From an uncultured Bacilli bacterium (lineage in GTDB: Bacteria; Bacillota_I; Bacilli_A; RF39; UBA660): a stretch of DNA of 64,000 bases. The DNA lies in contig CAKOSH010000003.1 in NCBI GenBank assembly GCA_934102215.1, positions 1-64,000 of the forward strand. The letters run 5' to 3'. The notes beneath the pieces are model-generated. The model had not been told where the DNA came from. It worked only from the letters and a program-made list of their open reading frames with translations, and did not search any database. Positions 1-8,752 of this stretch are shown one piece after another (position 1 is the first letter of the stretch; each line of letters begins with the position of its first letter). The position numbers and the translations under genes are program-made.

Positions 1-17
1 ATATATATTTTATTCAC
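1..17 (-). CDS. 5' end of an unidentified gene cut by the window edge
   Basis: A GTG at 15-17 on the minus strand follows the spaced sequence GGTGGTGATATA and opens a frame that leaves the window after five codons (M-N-K-I-Y). The same initiation context precedes three other genes of this element, which supports it as a real start. Nothing can be said about the product. Confidence 0.35.
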
Positions 18-85
18 TATATCACCACCCATTTTTTTAAAGAATCTATATAAAATATTATATCATGAAATTCTTTTTATAAATT

Positions 86-799
86 TTAAACATCTAAATA
101 TTCTTCTTCTTTTACATTATCTGGGGCGATTGTGTCTATTAGTTCACCGTTTATTTTTCTTATGATATGAGTTCCATCATAATCTTCATCCTCGTATTCC
201 CAATAAAATTCATCATCAGAACATAATTCACTATATTTTTCTACAATTCCTGATGGAACACTCCAAGCAGTTGGAAAGGATATATCATATTCGTTTTTAT
301 TCTCATCATAAACAACATCTACATCATCTTCAACATTCCATTTAGTTCCCCAATTTTCTACACACCAATCATACCACTGAGGATATCTATATTTTTTTAT
401 ATTTTCAACATATTGCTTTCCTAACTCTAATATATTACTAAAATGTTTTTTCTCATCAAAATCAATAAGACCATGATAATTATCTATTTCTTCTCTTAAC
501 TTAATAGGATTATCTTCAAAGTTTTTAATATCACTTTTATATTTATTCCAATAATTATGATGAAAGAATACTTCTTTATTTTTTAAAAGTTTCATTAATT
601 TTAATTTATCCTCATCACTTAAAGATAAATAATAACATGATATAGATTTATTTTCTATTGTTCCAGCATCAAGTTTTAAATCTTCAGGCATAGGTATTAA
701 TTTATTAAAATCTAAAGAATAATTACCCTCATTAATAGTTAATAATTTATCTCCTAATTCTTTTTTACATTTAATTTTGTTATAAGTCCAATTAGGCAT
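86..799 (-). CDS. YubB/api92-like ferredoxin-fold protein (DUF1281-like)
   Basis: A 237-residue acidic protein. It begins with MPNWTYNKI, has the segment W-YDWCVENWGTKW near residue 140, and later FPTAWSVPSG. This pattern of PNW...N start, xWGTKW and TAWSxP is typical of the api92/YubB ferredoxin-like family found on plasmids, phages and conjugative elements. The biochemical role of that family is not established. The start ATG overlaps the stop of the upstream gene (TAATG at about 797-801), so the two are translationally coupled. Its place among mobilisation genes suggests an accessory or anti-host function, which is inference. Confidence 0.6.
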   Translation of the reverse strand: MPNWTYNKIKCKKELGDKLLTINEGNYSLDFNKLIPMPEDLKLDAGTIENKSISCYYLSLSDEDKLKLMKLLKNKEVFFHHNYWNKYKSDIKNFEDNPIKLREEIDNYHGLIDFDEKKHFSNILELGKQYVENIKKYRYPQWYDWCVENWGTKWNVEDDVDVVYDENKNEYDISFPTAWSVPSGIVEKYSELCSDDEFYWEYEDEDYDGTHIIRKINGELIDTIAPDNVKEEEYLDV

Positions 800-1389
800 T
801 AATAAATCTCCTTATCATTTTGTTTAATCTTAGATAGATAATCTTCATATTCAATATCCCCTTTTAACCATAAATCAGCATATAAATAATCTTTAATAGG
901 AAATACTTGAGAGTAATATTCTGTATCAGAAATATTATCATCAATACAAATTATTTTTTCTTTATCAATTACATAAAATGTTCTATTTTCCTTTTTATTA
1001 TCTTTTATATAAGTATCATATATATCTTCTACTGACTCAAGTTTTTTATTATTATGTATTCTATTGTGATTATTATTATATAAATAATTATTTGCTTCAA
1101 AAGCTAATAAATCTTCTTTTGAAATATCAAAGTTTTTAATTAATAGTTTTTCATCAGTATCATCTATTTCAGAGGCTTTTATATCACTATTATATACAAA
1201 AGATGTATTATCAGAAAAACATCTTTTGTTTGTATTAAGATTACTTTTTACATCAAAATAAATTATAGTGTATCTCTCTCTTTCTGATCCCTCACTACAA
1301 TTTATACAACTTTCAAAAAAAGACATTACCTCTTTTTTAGAATTAAAAGAGTATAAACTTCCTCCACAATTTACATATACTTTATTCAC
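799..1389 (-). CDS. hypothetical element protein
   Basis: A 196-residue, Asp/Asn/Lys-rich soluble protein that I do not recognise. It has no signal peptide, no membrane segment and no clear catalytic motif. It starts with GTG at 1387-1389 behind GGAGGATGATATA, the same initiation context seen at positions 17, 11,942 and 29,298. It sits downstream of the relaxase gene (14-base gap) and its stop overlaps the start of the next gene, so it belongs to the mobilisation operon. Confidence 0.6.
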   Translation of the reverse strand: MNKVYVNCGGSLYSFNSKKEVMSFFESCINCSEGSERERYTIIYFDVKSNLNTNKRCFSDNTSFVYNSDIKASEIDDTDEKLLIKNFDISKEDLLAFEANNYLYNNNHNRIHNNKKLESVEDIYDTYIKDNKKENRTFYVIDKEKIICIDDNISDTEYYSQVFPIKDYLYADLWLKGDIEYEDYLSKIKQNDKEIY

Positions 1390-1403
1390 TATATCATCCT
1401 CCT

Positions 1404-2717
1404 TTACTGTTTAGAATAATTATTATCAACTTGAAATAATTTACTAAATTCTTTTTGTGCTTCTTCCATCTCTGCATTAATACTTTTAACTGCGTTTATA
1501 ATTTTATATTTGTTTTGGTACTTTAATTTTGGAACTGTATTTGATAAATAATTACTTAAAATTGTATATTTATTTTGATTCTTATTTTTTCTATATTCTT
1601 TTAAAATTATTTCTCTTAATATATCTTCAGGATTTAATGTTTTATATTTCCTTGAACTTTTTTTAAATAAATAATCAGCATGATTTACAATAGAATTATA
1701 AATATAATTATCTATATAGTTTTCTTTACTTTCAGTTAATGACTTATCAATATTAATTTTTGATATATTATTATCTTCATTTACTTTATATAAATAGTTA
1801 TTTATATCATCAATAGAATTTAAAAAATTATTATAGTCCTCGTAAAATTCTGATTTAGAACAAAATAAATACTTTTTTATTCTTTTAGTTAATTTTTTTA
1901 TTTCATCATTTTTAATTGAGTTAAATTTTATTCTTTTGGTATTACTCTTTCTCTCATCATAAAGAAGTTTACCTAAAGTAATAATATCATCTTCAAGCAT
2001 AATATCTTTTTTATCATATAAAATAAAATTCTTTTCTTTTGGACTAAAATATTTTTTTAATTTATCTATTTCTTCATTTGTAATTGTAATCATAGGATTT
2101 AAATATTTTTTTCTTTCAACAGCAAAAACAACTTCATTTTTCATAAAATCAATTTCCTCTTGTGTTAGTTTTCCTTTTCTTCTATAAGCTAACTTATTGT
2201 TAGATAAAATATAATTAGGTTTCTTTTCAATAAAACTAACATGAGCATGTAAATTATCTGTATCAGTATGAAAAGATAAATTATAAGCCATATATTTTTT
2301 ATCTTTAAATCCCATTTTTCTAAAAAATCTTGGTAAAACATTTTTTATTAATTCTTGTTCTAGTTCTTGCAAGGATATATTTTCATTTAAATAATCATTA
2401 TTAAAACTAATAACACATTGCCATAAATTAGAATTTTCTGCGTATTTAACAAATCTCTTTTTTCTTTTTTCTATTTCTTCTTTGGTAGCATAACTACCAT
2501 CCTCAATAACTAAATTCATTCTTTCGTTTTTATTGAGTTCTCCAGTATAATAATCAAATAAATTCATAACCCTTTTATCTTCGTTTGAAAAGTAATCAAA
2601 CTTACGAGCTATTTTTTTCTTTAACCCCTCAATTTGTTTAGGAGTATACTTTTCTTCTCTACGGTTAAATGCATGAGTAAATTTACAATTAAAAATTACT
2701 TTAGGGCTAGTCATCAT
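1404..2717 (-). CDS. MobL-type relaxase
   Basis: A 437-residue protein. The N-terminal third carries SPKVIFNCKFTH and, near residue 153, the metal-binding signature HTDTDNLHAHVSF, a histidine cluster of the relaxase (MobL/MobQ-like) superfamily. The segment WQCVISFNNDY precedes it. The C-terminal half is Lys/Asn-rich and probably helical. Known: these enzymes nick the transfer origin and remain covalently attached to the strand that is transferred. Two ATG codons stand at the start and either may be used. The gene overlaps the end of the small upstream gene, which looks like its accessory protein. No oriT was identified with confidence; a hairpin cluster at 5,179-5,283 is one candidate. Confidence 0.8.
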   Translation of the reverse strand: MMTSPKVIFNCKFTHAFNRREEKYTPKQIEGLKKKIARKFDYFSNEDKRVMNLFDYYTGELNKNERMNLVIEDGSYATKEEIEKRKKRFVKYAENSNLWQCVISFNNDYLNENISLQELEQELIKNVLPRFFRKMGFKDKKYMAYNLSFHTDTDNLHAHVSFIEKKPNYILSNNKLAYRRKGKLTQEEIDFMKNEVVFAVERKKYLNPMITITNEEIDKLKKYFSPKEKNFILYDKKDIMLEDDIITLGKLLYDERKSNTKRIKFNSIKNDEIKKLTKRIKKYLFCSKSEFYEDYNNFLNSIDDINNYLYKVNEDNNISKINIDKSLTESKENYIDNYIYNSIVNHADYLFKKSSRKYKTLNPEDILREIILKEYRKNKNQNKYTILSNYLSNTVPKLKYQNKYKIINAVKSINAEMEEAQKEFSKLFQVDNNYSKQ

Positions 2718-3030
2718 ATTTATCTTTCTTCATTTTCTTTAAAAATTCATTTACTGGATAACTAGTTTTTGGTTCTTTAATATTTGTGAAATTCATATCA
2801 GCATAAACCTGTTTTACAAGTTCAAATAAAATATTAACTTTTTTTAATATAAACTTTATATCAGATTCTAAAGCTATAAGTATTTTCGTAAGTTCATCTT
2901 GCCCATTAAAATATTCATATATGATAAAATTAAGTTCATCAGAATATGACCTTTTATGTTTTTTTGAAGATGTTTTAACTTTAACATCTAAGTCTTGTGA
3001 AATTGAAACATGTTTATCAAGCTTTCTCAT
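2707..3030 (-). CDS. small basic relaxosome-accessory-like protein
   Basis: A 107-residue protein with a basic N terminus (MRKLDKHVSISQDLDVKV), then a Ser/Lys stretch, a helical middle and a basic tail. Size, charge and position directly upstream of and overlapping the relaxase fit a MobC-like or ribbon-helix-helix DNA-binding accessory protein, but no family signature is certain. The ATG at 3,030 is chosen because it follows AAAGGAAA at good distance; a TTG six bases upstream is also in frame. The start overlaps the stop of the preceding gene. Confidence 0.5.
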   Translation of the reverse strand: MRKLDKHVSISQDLDVKVKTSSKKHKRSYSDELNFIIYEYFNGQDELTKILIALESDIKFILKKVNILFELVKQVYADMNFTNIKEPKTSYPVNEFLKKMKKDKYDD

Positions 3031-3412
3031 TTTCAATTTCCTTTAATCTTGTTAATACACACTTTAGTAATTGTAATTTAAACTTGTCTATGGATTCTTC
3101 TTTTTTAATTACATTTTTAGTACAATATGGTTCATATTCAGGTAAAAAGTAATAAATTCCATATTTTTTATAATTATTTAGCCAAGTTGCAATTCTTCTA
3201 TAAGGTAGATTATCATGTAATATAGTTGTATCAAATCCACCTCTTTCAAAAATTTGTTTACCAGTAAGTTCTGGTAAATCTAATCTCATCATTACACACC
3301 ACAATTTAAAAATCGTATCATATACAATTTCTCTTTTGTATCTTACTTCTTTAACAAAGATATTATCATTTAGAATTTTTAATTCTTCATCTGTATAATA
3401 TCTTAGTTTCAT
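3017..3412 (-). CDS. hypothetical mobilisation-region protein
   Basis: A 131-residue protein, YYTDEELKILNDN at the start and a central segment around FDTTILHDNLPYRRIATWL followed by NNYKKYG. The latter reads like a helix-turn-helix of the kind seen in transposase-like or element-regulatory proteins. This is a pattern impression only. It overlaps both neighbours by a few bases, which places it in the same operon as the relaxase and its accessory protein. Confidence 0.5.
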   Translation of the reverse strand: MKLRYYTDEELKILNDNIFVKEVRYKREIVYDTIFKLWCVMMRLDLPELTGKQIFERGGFDTTILHDNLPYRRIATWLNNYKKYGIYYFLPEYEPYCTKNVIKKEESIDKFKLQLLKCVLTRLKEIENEKA

Positions 3413-3831
3413 AAATCAATCTCCATATTTTTATGATTTCTAATTTTTTCCTTAGTAAGATTTTTAAGAGAATCATCTAAGATAATGGACTCTGCTATTT
3501 CTTTTATATCTTCTAATACAAATCTATCCTTTTCTCCAATATCATCAATAATATCTGCAACATACTTTTCTGTTGCATCCATTAAATTACCCCAATAGAA
3601 AACCATATCAAATTCTCTTTTATTTTTATCATAATTTAACTCTGCAACATTTTCATTATTACTAATATCATTACATATTTCTTCAATATGATTATAAATA
3701 TAAGTCTTTGATTCTTCATCAAAATCATCTATGTAACTATCTAAACAAACAATATAATTAAAATTATTTGTTTGATCCATTCCATAGTTAACTATATCAT
3801 TTGCAATTAACTTGCATAGTGTCATCTTCAT
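3409..3831 (-). CDS. hypothetical acidic protein
   Basis: A 140-residue, Asp/Glu-rich soluble protein of unknown function with many Asn-Ile and Asp-Asp pairs and no recognisable motif. It is preceded by AAAGGAGG about ten bases before the ATG. The upstream small ribbon-helix-helix-like frame runs into its start. It is the first intact gene of the block that leads to the relaxase. Confidence 0.45.
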   Translation of the reverse strand: MKMTLCKLIANDIVNYGMDQTNNFNYIVCLDSYIDDFDEESKTYIYNHIEEICNDISNNENVAELNYDKNKREFDMVFYWGNLMDATEKYVADIIDDIGEKDRFVLEDIKEIAESIILDDSLKNLTKEKIRNHKNMEIDL

Positions 3832-4004
3832 TTTTTATCAATCCTCCTTTTACATAATTTATAATTCCTAAATCAATTAATTTTATTGCCATTTTATTTA
3901 CACTAATCTTTTCCTCATCAGCAAAGAATTTTATTCTTGCTTTTAATTCTGCTCTTATTCTTAAAAATAAAACTACTATTATTTAAATCACCTCTTTCTG
4001 ACAT
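3797..4004 (-). pseudogene. ribbon-helix-helix-like small protein, frameshifted or with an AUA start
   Basis: On the minus strand the frame ending at 3,797 reads LFLRIRAELKARIKFFADEE and then KISVNKMAIKLIDLGI, a convincing small Arc/MetJ-like or CopG-like DNA-binding pattern (about 60 residues). It has no ATG, GTG or TTG before residue 25. The only good Shine-Dalgarno (AGAGGTG, about 3,990) leads into an ATA codon at 3,982. A proper ATG at 4,004 opens a different frame (MSERGDLNNSS...) that stops after 28 codons. Either one base was lost near 3,975-3,985, or an AUA start is used, or there is a sequencing error. Confidence 0.45.
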
Positions 4005-4036
4005 AAAAAAATTAGTTATTTTTCAAACTAATTTTT
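4005..4036 (-). terminator. intrinsic terminator after the SWIM-domain gene
   Basis: Arms AAAAATTAGTT (4,007-4,017) and AACTAATTTTT (4,026-4,036) form a perfect 11-bp stem with an 8-base loop, followed on the minus strand by a short U run. It lies directly downstream of the gene ending at 4,049. Confidence 0.65.
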
Positions 4037-4048
4037 ATACATTTAATC

Positions 4049-5086
4049 TTAATTATTATCTAAGAAATATTTAATCTCTTTTGTTAACTTTTCATCTTCT
4101 GTATCTTCAAGCACTGTCCAATTACATCTACCCTTAAAATCAAGAATAGGTACAAGTTCAATTTCTCCATAATTGTTAATAATTTCTAAATTTTGTTCTA
4201 CTACACCCAAACATAAGAAATAATCAAATTCCATAACTCTTTCAAGTAAACTTTTATCTGGATTCTTGTACATTATTTTATAGAATCTTTTTTCTTCTTT
4301 ATTTCTTATAGAAAGTAGCACAGAATAAATATGCTTACAATAAAATTCACATGGGCAAGAACAATAAACTTGCATTTTTTTATTTTCATCAGTTTCAGTA
4401 TATTTTATTATAACTAAATATTTTTCAGTTCCATTAACTATTGCAAAATATCTATCATCTATTTTTTCCAAAAATACAATTCTAGATTCTTCATAATATT
4501 TTTTACCTCTTTGAATAATCTGATAACCAAAAATTTTATCAATATCATCATTAAAAAGGTCAAAATCAAATTCTTTTTTATATTCGTATTTTTCTGTAGT
4601 CTTAGTTAATTTTGCAACAAGTTCAAATAAAAATCCTTCAAATTTTTTAGGCATATTTCTAAATATAAAACACAACAACTCAAATAAATGAGCTAAAGAT
4701 GTAGGTAAATATTTTTTAAAACATACATCAATGTCACTATCAACTTTAGTACTAAGATGTGCTTTTAGTTCTACAATATCCTCATCATTTACCAAAGAAT
4801 CTTTATATTCAGAACTAACTATAAATTTTGAAAATGCTTCTTTTATTGACTCTATACTTTCAGTAGGAATAGATGAACACGAAATATATTTTTCAATTTT
4901 ATCATCTATTATTAATGATAAATCAAACCAATACAACCTATAATATTTCATTTTTTTATTAAATGTTAAGATAATATATATATTATAACTTTCATAATTT
5001 TTTAAACTTAATTCTAAAAATGTGTAATCTTTTTTAAAATATTTTTTAATTAATTTAACCTTTTCATTATTGGTATATTTATCCAT
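4049..5086 (-). CDS. SWIM zinc-finger protein
   Basis: A 345-residue protein. Near residue 243 it has CSCPCEFYCKHIYSVLL, which fits the SWIM motif CxC...CxH, a zinc-binding fold found in bacterial SWI2/SNF2-associated proteins and thought to bind DNA or protein. The segment just before it (residues about 200-235) is a beta-rich stretch typical of the SWIM neighbourhood. The N-terminal half is unrecognised. It is transcribed alone: a terminator follows it and about 220 noncoding bases precede it. Its role in the element is unknown. Confidence 0.65.
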   Translation of the reverse strand: MDKYTNNEKVKLIKKYFKKDYTFLELSLKNYESYNIYIILTFNKKMKYYRLYWFDLSLIIDDKIEKYISCSSIPTESIESIKEAFSKFIVSSEYKDSLVNDEDIVELKAHLSTKVDSDIDVCFKKYLPTSLAHLFELLCFIFRNMPKKFEGFLFELVAKLTKTTEKYEYKKEFDFDLFNDDIDKIFGYQIIQRGKKYYEESRIVFLEKIDDRYFAIVNGTEKYLVIIKYTETDENKKMQVYCSCPCEFYCKHIYSVLLSIRNKEEKRFYKIMYKNPDKSLLERVMEFDYFLCLGVVEQNLEIINNYGEIELVPILDFKGRCNWTVLEDTEDEKLTKEIKYFLDNN

Positions 5087-5178
5087 TTTCTAACACCCAC
5101 TCACTGCATACTACATATTAATTATATCATAAAACTAGTAGATTTTAATGTAAATATAGAAAGCAGGATAAAGGAATT

Positions 5179-5283
5179 GATAGCACCACCCTATTTTATC
5201 CTATATAGATAAAAGGTTTATAGTGCTATCATTTCACTTTTTGCACTTGCAAAAACACACTTAAAATCTGGAGGTATTCCTCC
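5179..5283. other. cluster of three hairpins; oriT or terminator candidate
   Basis: Three inverted repeats lie in one 105-base noncoding stretch. GATAGCAC (5,179-5,186) pairs with GTGCTATC (5,223-5,230) and encloses TTTTATC/GATAAAA (5,194-5,200 and 5,208-5,214). TTTTTGC/GCAAAAA lie at 5,238-5,244 and 5,249-5,255. GGAGG/CCTCC lie at about 5,270-5,283. Seen directly. Such nested repeats are common at transfer origins and also as tandem terminators downstream of an operon; the sequence alone does not decide. Confidence 0.4.
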
Positions 5284-5303
5284 ATACTTTTAATTTATTC
5301 CTT

Positions 5304-6236
5304 TTAAAATAAGGGTTTGTGAAGTTCTATTTCATTACCAAATGTTGGAGGCATTGTAGGAAATGTTGGATGAATGTTGGATGATTCATTATTTTTGTTA
5401 AAATCAATTAAACTAACACCATCAACCAATTTATTTTTATTTGATACTTGGAAATGCAAGTGATTTCCTGTTGAATATCCTGTAGTACCAACAGTTGCAA
5501 TTTCTTGCCAACTAGATACTTTATCTCCCTTTTTTACCTTTGAAGAATTAGGATATAGATGACCATATAAAACATTATATTCAATTTCATCTACAACACA
5601 CTTTATTTTAATATAATTACCTGCTCCTCCTTCTTTATCAATAATATTACTTGAATAACTAAAAGATACATTAGTAACTTCTCCATCACAAACAGAATAA
5701 ACAGGTGTTTTTTCCTCAGCACTAAAATCCCATGCAGAATGTGTATTAGGTGTACCATAAATTATTCTATCTTCCATAAAATAACTTGTCACATATAAGT
5801 TTGTAAAATCTAACGGTGAGTTAAATGGTTTATTTTGAATTTCATTTATTTGATTTGATTCTTTTACTTCTTCATAATTACAAACATTATATATTTTATA
5901 TCTATTCATTTCACAAACTTCTGATATAGGTTTAACTTGTTTCAATTCATTATCTAAATTATCATTATAAATTTGTTCAAATGTTAATTTATCATTTTCT
6001 AAATAAAAATATAATATTCTATCTAAAGAAACATAACCATTACCACTTATTAAATTTTTTCTTACAACCTCTTTATACATATCAGCATACTGACTATTAT
6101 TTTCAACATAACCATCTGTTATATTTGCTCCAAAAAAATCTAGTAACATTAGAACAGGGATTAGAATTACTAACCCCATACTAATTATACCTATTGAAGA
6201 TGAACAAATTATTTTTAAAGCTTTATGTTTTTTCAT
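5304..6236 (-). CDS. M23 peptidoglycan hydrolase of the conjugation module
   Basis: A 310-residue protein. One N-terminal membrane segment (residues about 10-33, IIGILSMGLVILIPVLML-like) anchors an extracellular region. The C-terminal domain has the M23 zinc ligands: H-S-A-W-D (HxxxD, near residue 168) and the HLHF pair (near residue 263), with GYSTGNHLHFQVSN between them in typical order. Known: M23 endopeptidases cut peptide cross-links; in Gram-positive conjugation systems a VirB1-like hydrolase opens the wall for the channel. The start overlaps the stop of virB4 (ATGA), so it is co-translated with the T4SS ATPase. No second lysozyme domain is seen. Confidence 0.85.
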   Translation of the reverse strand: MKKHKALKIICSSSIGIISMGLVILIPVLMLLDFFGANITDGYVENNSQYADMYKEVVRKNLISGNGYVSLDRILYFYLENDKLTFEQIYNDNLDNELKQVKPISEVCEMNRYKIYNVCNYEEVKESNQINEIQNKPFNSPLDFTNLYVTSYFMEDRIIYGTPNTHSAWDFSAEEKTPVYSVCDGEVTNVSFSYSSNIIDKEGGAGNYIKIKCVVDEIEYNVLYGHLYPNSSKVKKGDKVSSWQEIATVGTTGYSTGNHLHFQVSNKNKLVDGVSLIDFNKNNESSNIHPTFPTMPPTFGNEIELHKPLF

Positions 6237-8713
6237 TCTTCTTCGCCCATCATTTTTCTTTCAGTAGCTGTTGCTTCTATCTTAATTCCAATTCTATTTT
6301 TATTATCAATATTAAGTAAAAATTCTCCTCTTTTTGCTTTTAGTAAAAATTCAATTTGTGTATCAGTTAAAGGATTATTTTTAAACAATTCTAAATAAGC
6401 TTTTAAATCATCTTCTTTTAACATACCAACCATACTATACTGACAATTATTAAAAATTGCTGTTGCATGTCTTAATACATTTGCATTACCTAAAAAATCT
6501 GATATACACTGACTAGATAAAATTAAGTTAGTATTATATTTTCTACATCTTCTTGCAAGTTGTCCAAAATTTTTAATTACCTCATTATTATTTTCGTCAA
6601 TATATAAATGAAACTCATCAACTATAATACTAATATGTTGCTTATCACCAGATTGTCTTTTTTCATTAACTATTTTGTTCCCAACTATACTATTATTTAA
6701 ATAAGTTAAAAGATTTAATATTTGTGTATTGACAATTCTTTGATTACCACTATAAAGAAGTTCTTGTAAATTAAATGCAATTAAATCATTATTTAAATCA
6801 ATAGAGGTATGAGAGTTAAATAAATAAGAATCTGTTCCTGTTAAAAATCTTGATATTAATATTTGTAATTGATCTATTATTTTTATTTTTTCTATACTTT
6901 CTACTTGTTTTTTATATTCAGGTAAATAATTATATAAATCAGTAAATATTGGATAATCTTCTGCTTTAAGAGTTTGTAATGTATTTATTGAAGTGTTTTT
7001 ATAAATACCTTTTTTATTATATAAAGATTCTAATATAGCAAGTAACATTACTAATTCCTTTTCATTTATATTATCAAAAGCACTTTTGAAGAATGCTTCT
7101 AAAAAACCTAAATGTTTTGCTAAAGGACAATCTGTTTCTTTTGTTTCTTGATCCTCATCACTTGGTATATATCTAATTTGAAGCGGATTTATCATCCCAC
7201 CTTTTTTTGAATATAAATCAATATATTCTCCATCATTAGCTTTAACTAGTTTTTCATATTCATTTTCTGCATCAAAAATAAATATTTTAGTTCCTCTTGC
7301 AAATTCATTTACAATCATTTTTTTCATTGTAAAACTTTTACCTCCACCTGTAGATGAAACAATTGCTAAATTATGAGATGTTCTTTTATTAGTTAGTACA
7401 AATGGATCAAAAAATACAGGTAATGAAGTATGAATATCAACTCCTAGCATATATCCTGAAGAGTCTATAAAACTTGCTTTTGTAAATGAAAAACCAGCAC
7501 CTAGTGTTAATGTTGGAAAATAATTAGAATAATCTTTAAGTGAGTTTGTTGTAATATCATAAGATTGCCATGTTTCTAATTGTCTTAATCTTGGAACATC
7601 CAATTTAATACGATTTTTTTTAGCAATCTTTTTTAAATCTCTAATTGTATCTTCTCTTTCTTTTCTATCACCAGTAATAAGAAGAATTAAAGATATTTCC
7701 TTGATTTTTTCATCACCACTTTTAATATCATTCATAAGAAGTTGATAGTTTTCTTTTTTAATATCAAGTTCAGTAGCATCACTTAATTTTTTAGTAGTGC
7801 TTCTATCTGAAAGTAAAAACTGATACTGAGAATTTATCCATCTAATTAACTCATCTTGATCAATAGCATCTTTAATATTTAAACAGCTTCTAACATTTGG
7901 ATAATTAAATATTTCTTCAAAAAATAATTCATCAATAAATGGAGAAATATTTTTTATAGTTAAAAGTTGTACTTCATTATCATCAATTTTTAACATATTT
8001 GTTTTTTCAGTCAAATTAAGTGGAACTATTAATTCTTCAATATTGGACCACATTAATAAATCAAGTGGATTATCGGATATATATAAATTAGATAAAAATT
8101 TATATACCTCCAATCTATTAGTTATTATTTCTATATTTATTTTCGGTTGTATATTTGAAAATAAATCTTCTATTTCATCTAATTGTCTTTCTAATGTATC
8201 AGTATCTTTTGCTATTACAACAATATAATAAATACTAGACACAGTAAAATTATTTTCTTCTAACTCATCTATTAACCCTCTACTTTCATTAAGTAAAAAT
8301 AATCTTTTTAAATCATTTTTAAACTTATTAATTAATCTATCAAGATTTAATTTATTATAATTCAAGTTTATGGGTTCATCTAATTTATAAAATTTTAAAT
8401 TTAAATCTTTGATATGAAATAAACTTCTATAATAATTAAAGAAATTGTTTTTTTCTTGCTTACTAGATAATGATAAATCTATAGCTTTAATTTCAATTAG
8501 TGAAGCATATTCACCACTTTTAAGTTCTATTAGACCATCATCACCCACTTCTTTTATATTAGAAAAAACTTTAGAATTCTTAATTCTTCTTCTCATCATA
8601 GAAGTTTTTAAATAATCTGATTTAGTTTTTTGTTTTATTTTTTTTATCTTTTCCAAAGATTTTAAATCCTTGCTTTCTTGACTCTTGTTGGGGAATAACC
8701 CTATATTAACCAC
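6233..8713 (-). CDS. virB4: VirB4-family conjugation ATPase
   Basis: An 826-residue cytoplasmic ATPase. Walker A is SSTGGGKSFT near residue 455, and Walker B is SIIVDEFHLYID near residue 700, followed by the arginine-rich GQLARRCRKYN and the sensor-like ILSSQ segment. The N-terminal half is the divergent VirB4/TraE/CD0410-type domain. Known: VirB4 energises assembly of the type IV secretion channel. The length is normal. The start is a GTG at 8,713 close behind AAAGGTAA; the nearest ATG is far inside. A terminator separates it from the upstream DUF5677 gene. Confidence 0.9.
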   Translation of the reverse strand: MVNIGLFPNKSQESKDLKSLEKIKKIKQKTKSDYLKTSMMRRRIKNSKVFSNIKEVGDDGLIELKSGEYASLIEIKAIDLSLSSKQEKNNFFNYYRSLFHIKDLNLKFYKLDEPINLNYNKLNLDRLINKFKNDLKRLFLLNESRGLIDELEENNFTVSSIYYIVVIAKDTDTLERQLDEIEDLFSNIQPKINIEIITNRLEVYKFLSNLYISDNPLDLLMWSNIEELIVPLNLTEKTNMLKIDDNEVQLLTIKNISPFIDELFFEEIFNYPNVRSCLNIKDAIDQDELIRWINSQYQFLLSDRSTTKKLSDATELDIKKENYQLLMNDIKSGDEKIKEISLILLITGDRKEREDTIRDLKKIAKKNRIKLDVPRLRQLETWQSYDITTNSLKDYSNYFPTLTLGAGFSFTKASFIDSSGYMLGVDIHTSLPVFFDPFVLTNKRTSHNLAIVSSTGGGKSFTMKKMIVNEFARGTKIFIFDAENEYEKLVKANDGEYIDLYSKKGGMINPLQIRYIPSDEDQETKETDCPLAKHLGFLEAFFKSAFDNINEKELVMLLAILESLYNKKGIYKNTSINTLQTLKAEDYPIFTDLYNYLPEYKKQVESIEKIKIIDQLQILISRFLTGTDSYLFNSHTSIDLNNDLIAFNLQELLYSGNQRIVNTQILNLLTYLNNSIVGNKIVNEKRQSGDKQHISIIVDEFHLYIDENNNEVIKNFGQLARRCRKYNTNLILSSQCISDFLGNANVLRHATAIFNNCQYSMVGMLKEDDLKAYLELFKNNPLTDTQIEFLLKAKRGEFLLNIDNKNRIGIKIEATATERKMMGEEE

Positions 8714-8724
8714 CTTACCTTTCT

Positions 8725-8748
8725 AAAAAAACCAGCATTTATACTGGT
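8725..8748 (-). terminator. intrinsic terminator between DUF5677 gene and virB4
   Basis: ACCAG (8,731-8,735) and CTGGT (8,744-8,748) form a stem, followed on the minus strand by seven U residues. It would separate virB4 transcription from the T4SS genes upstream. Confidence 0.6.
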
Positions 8749-8752
8749 ATAT

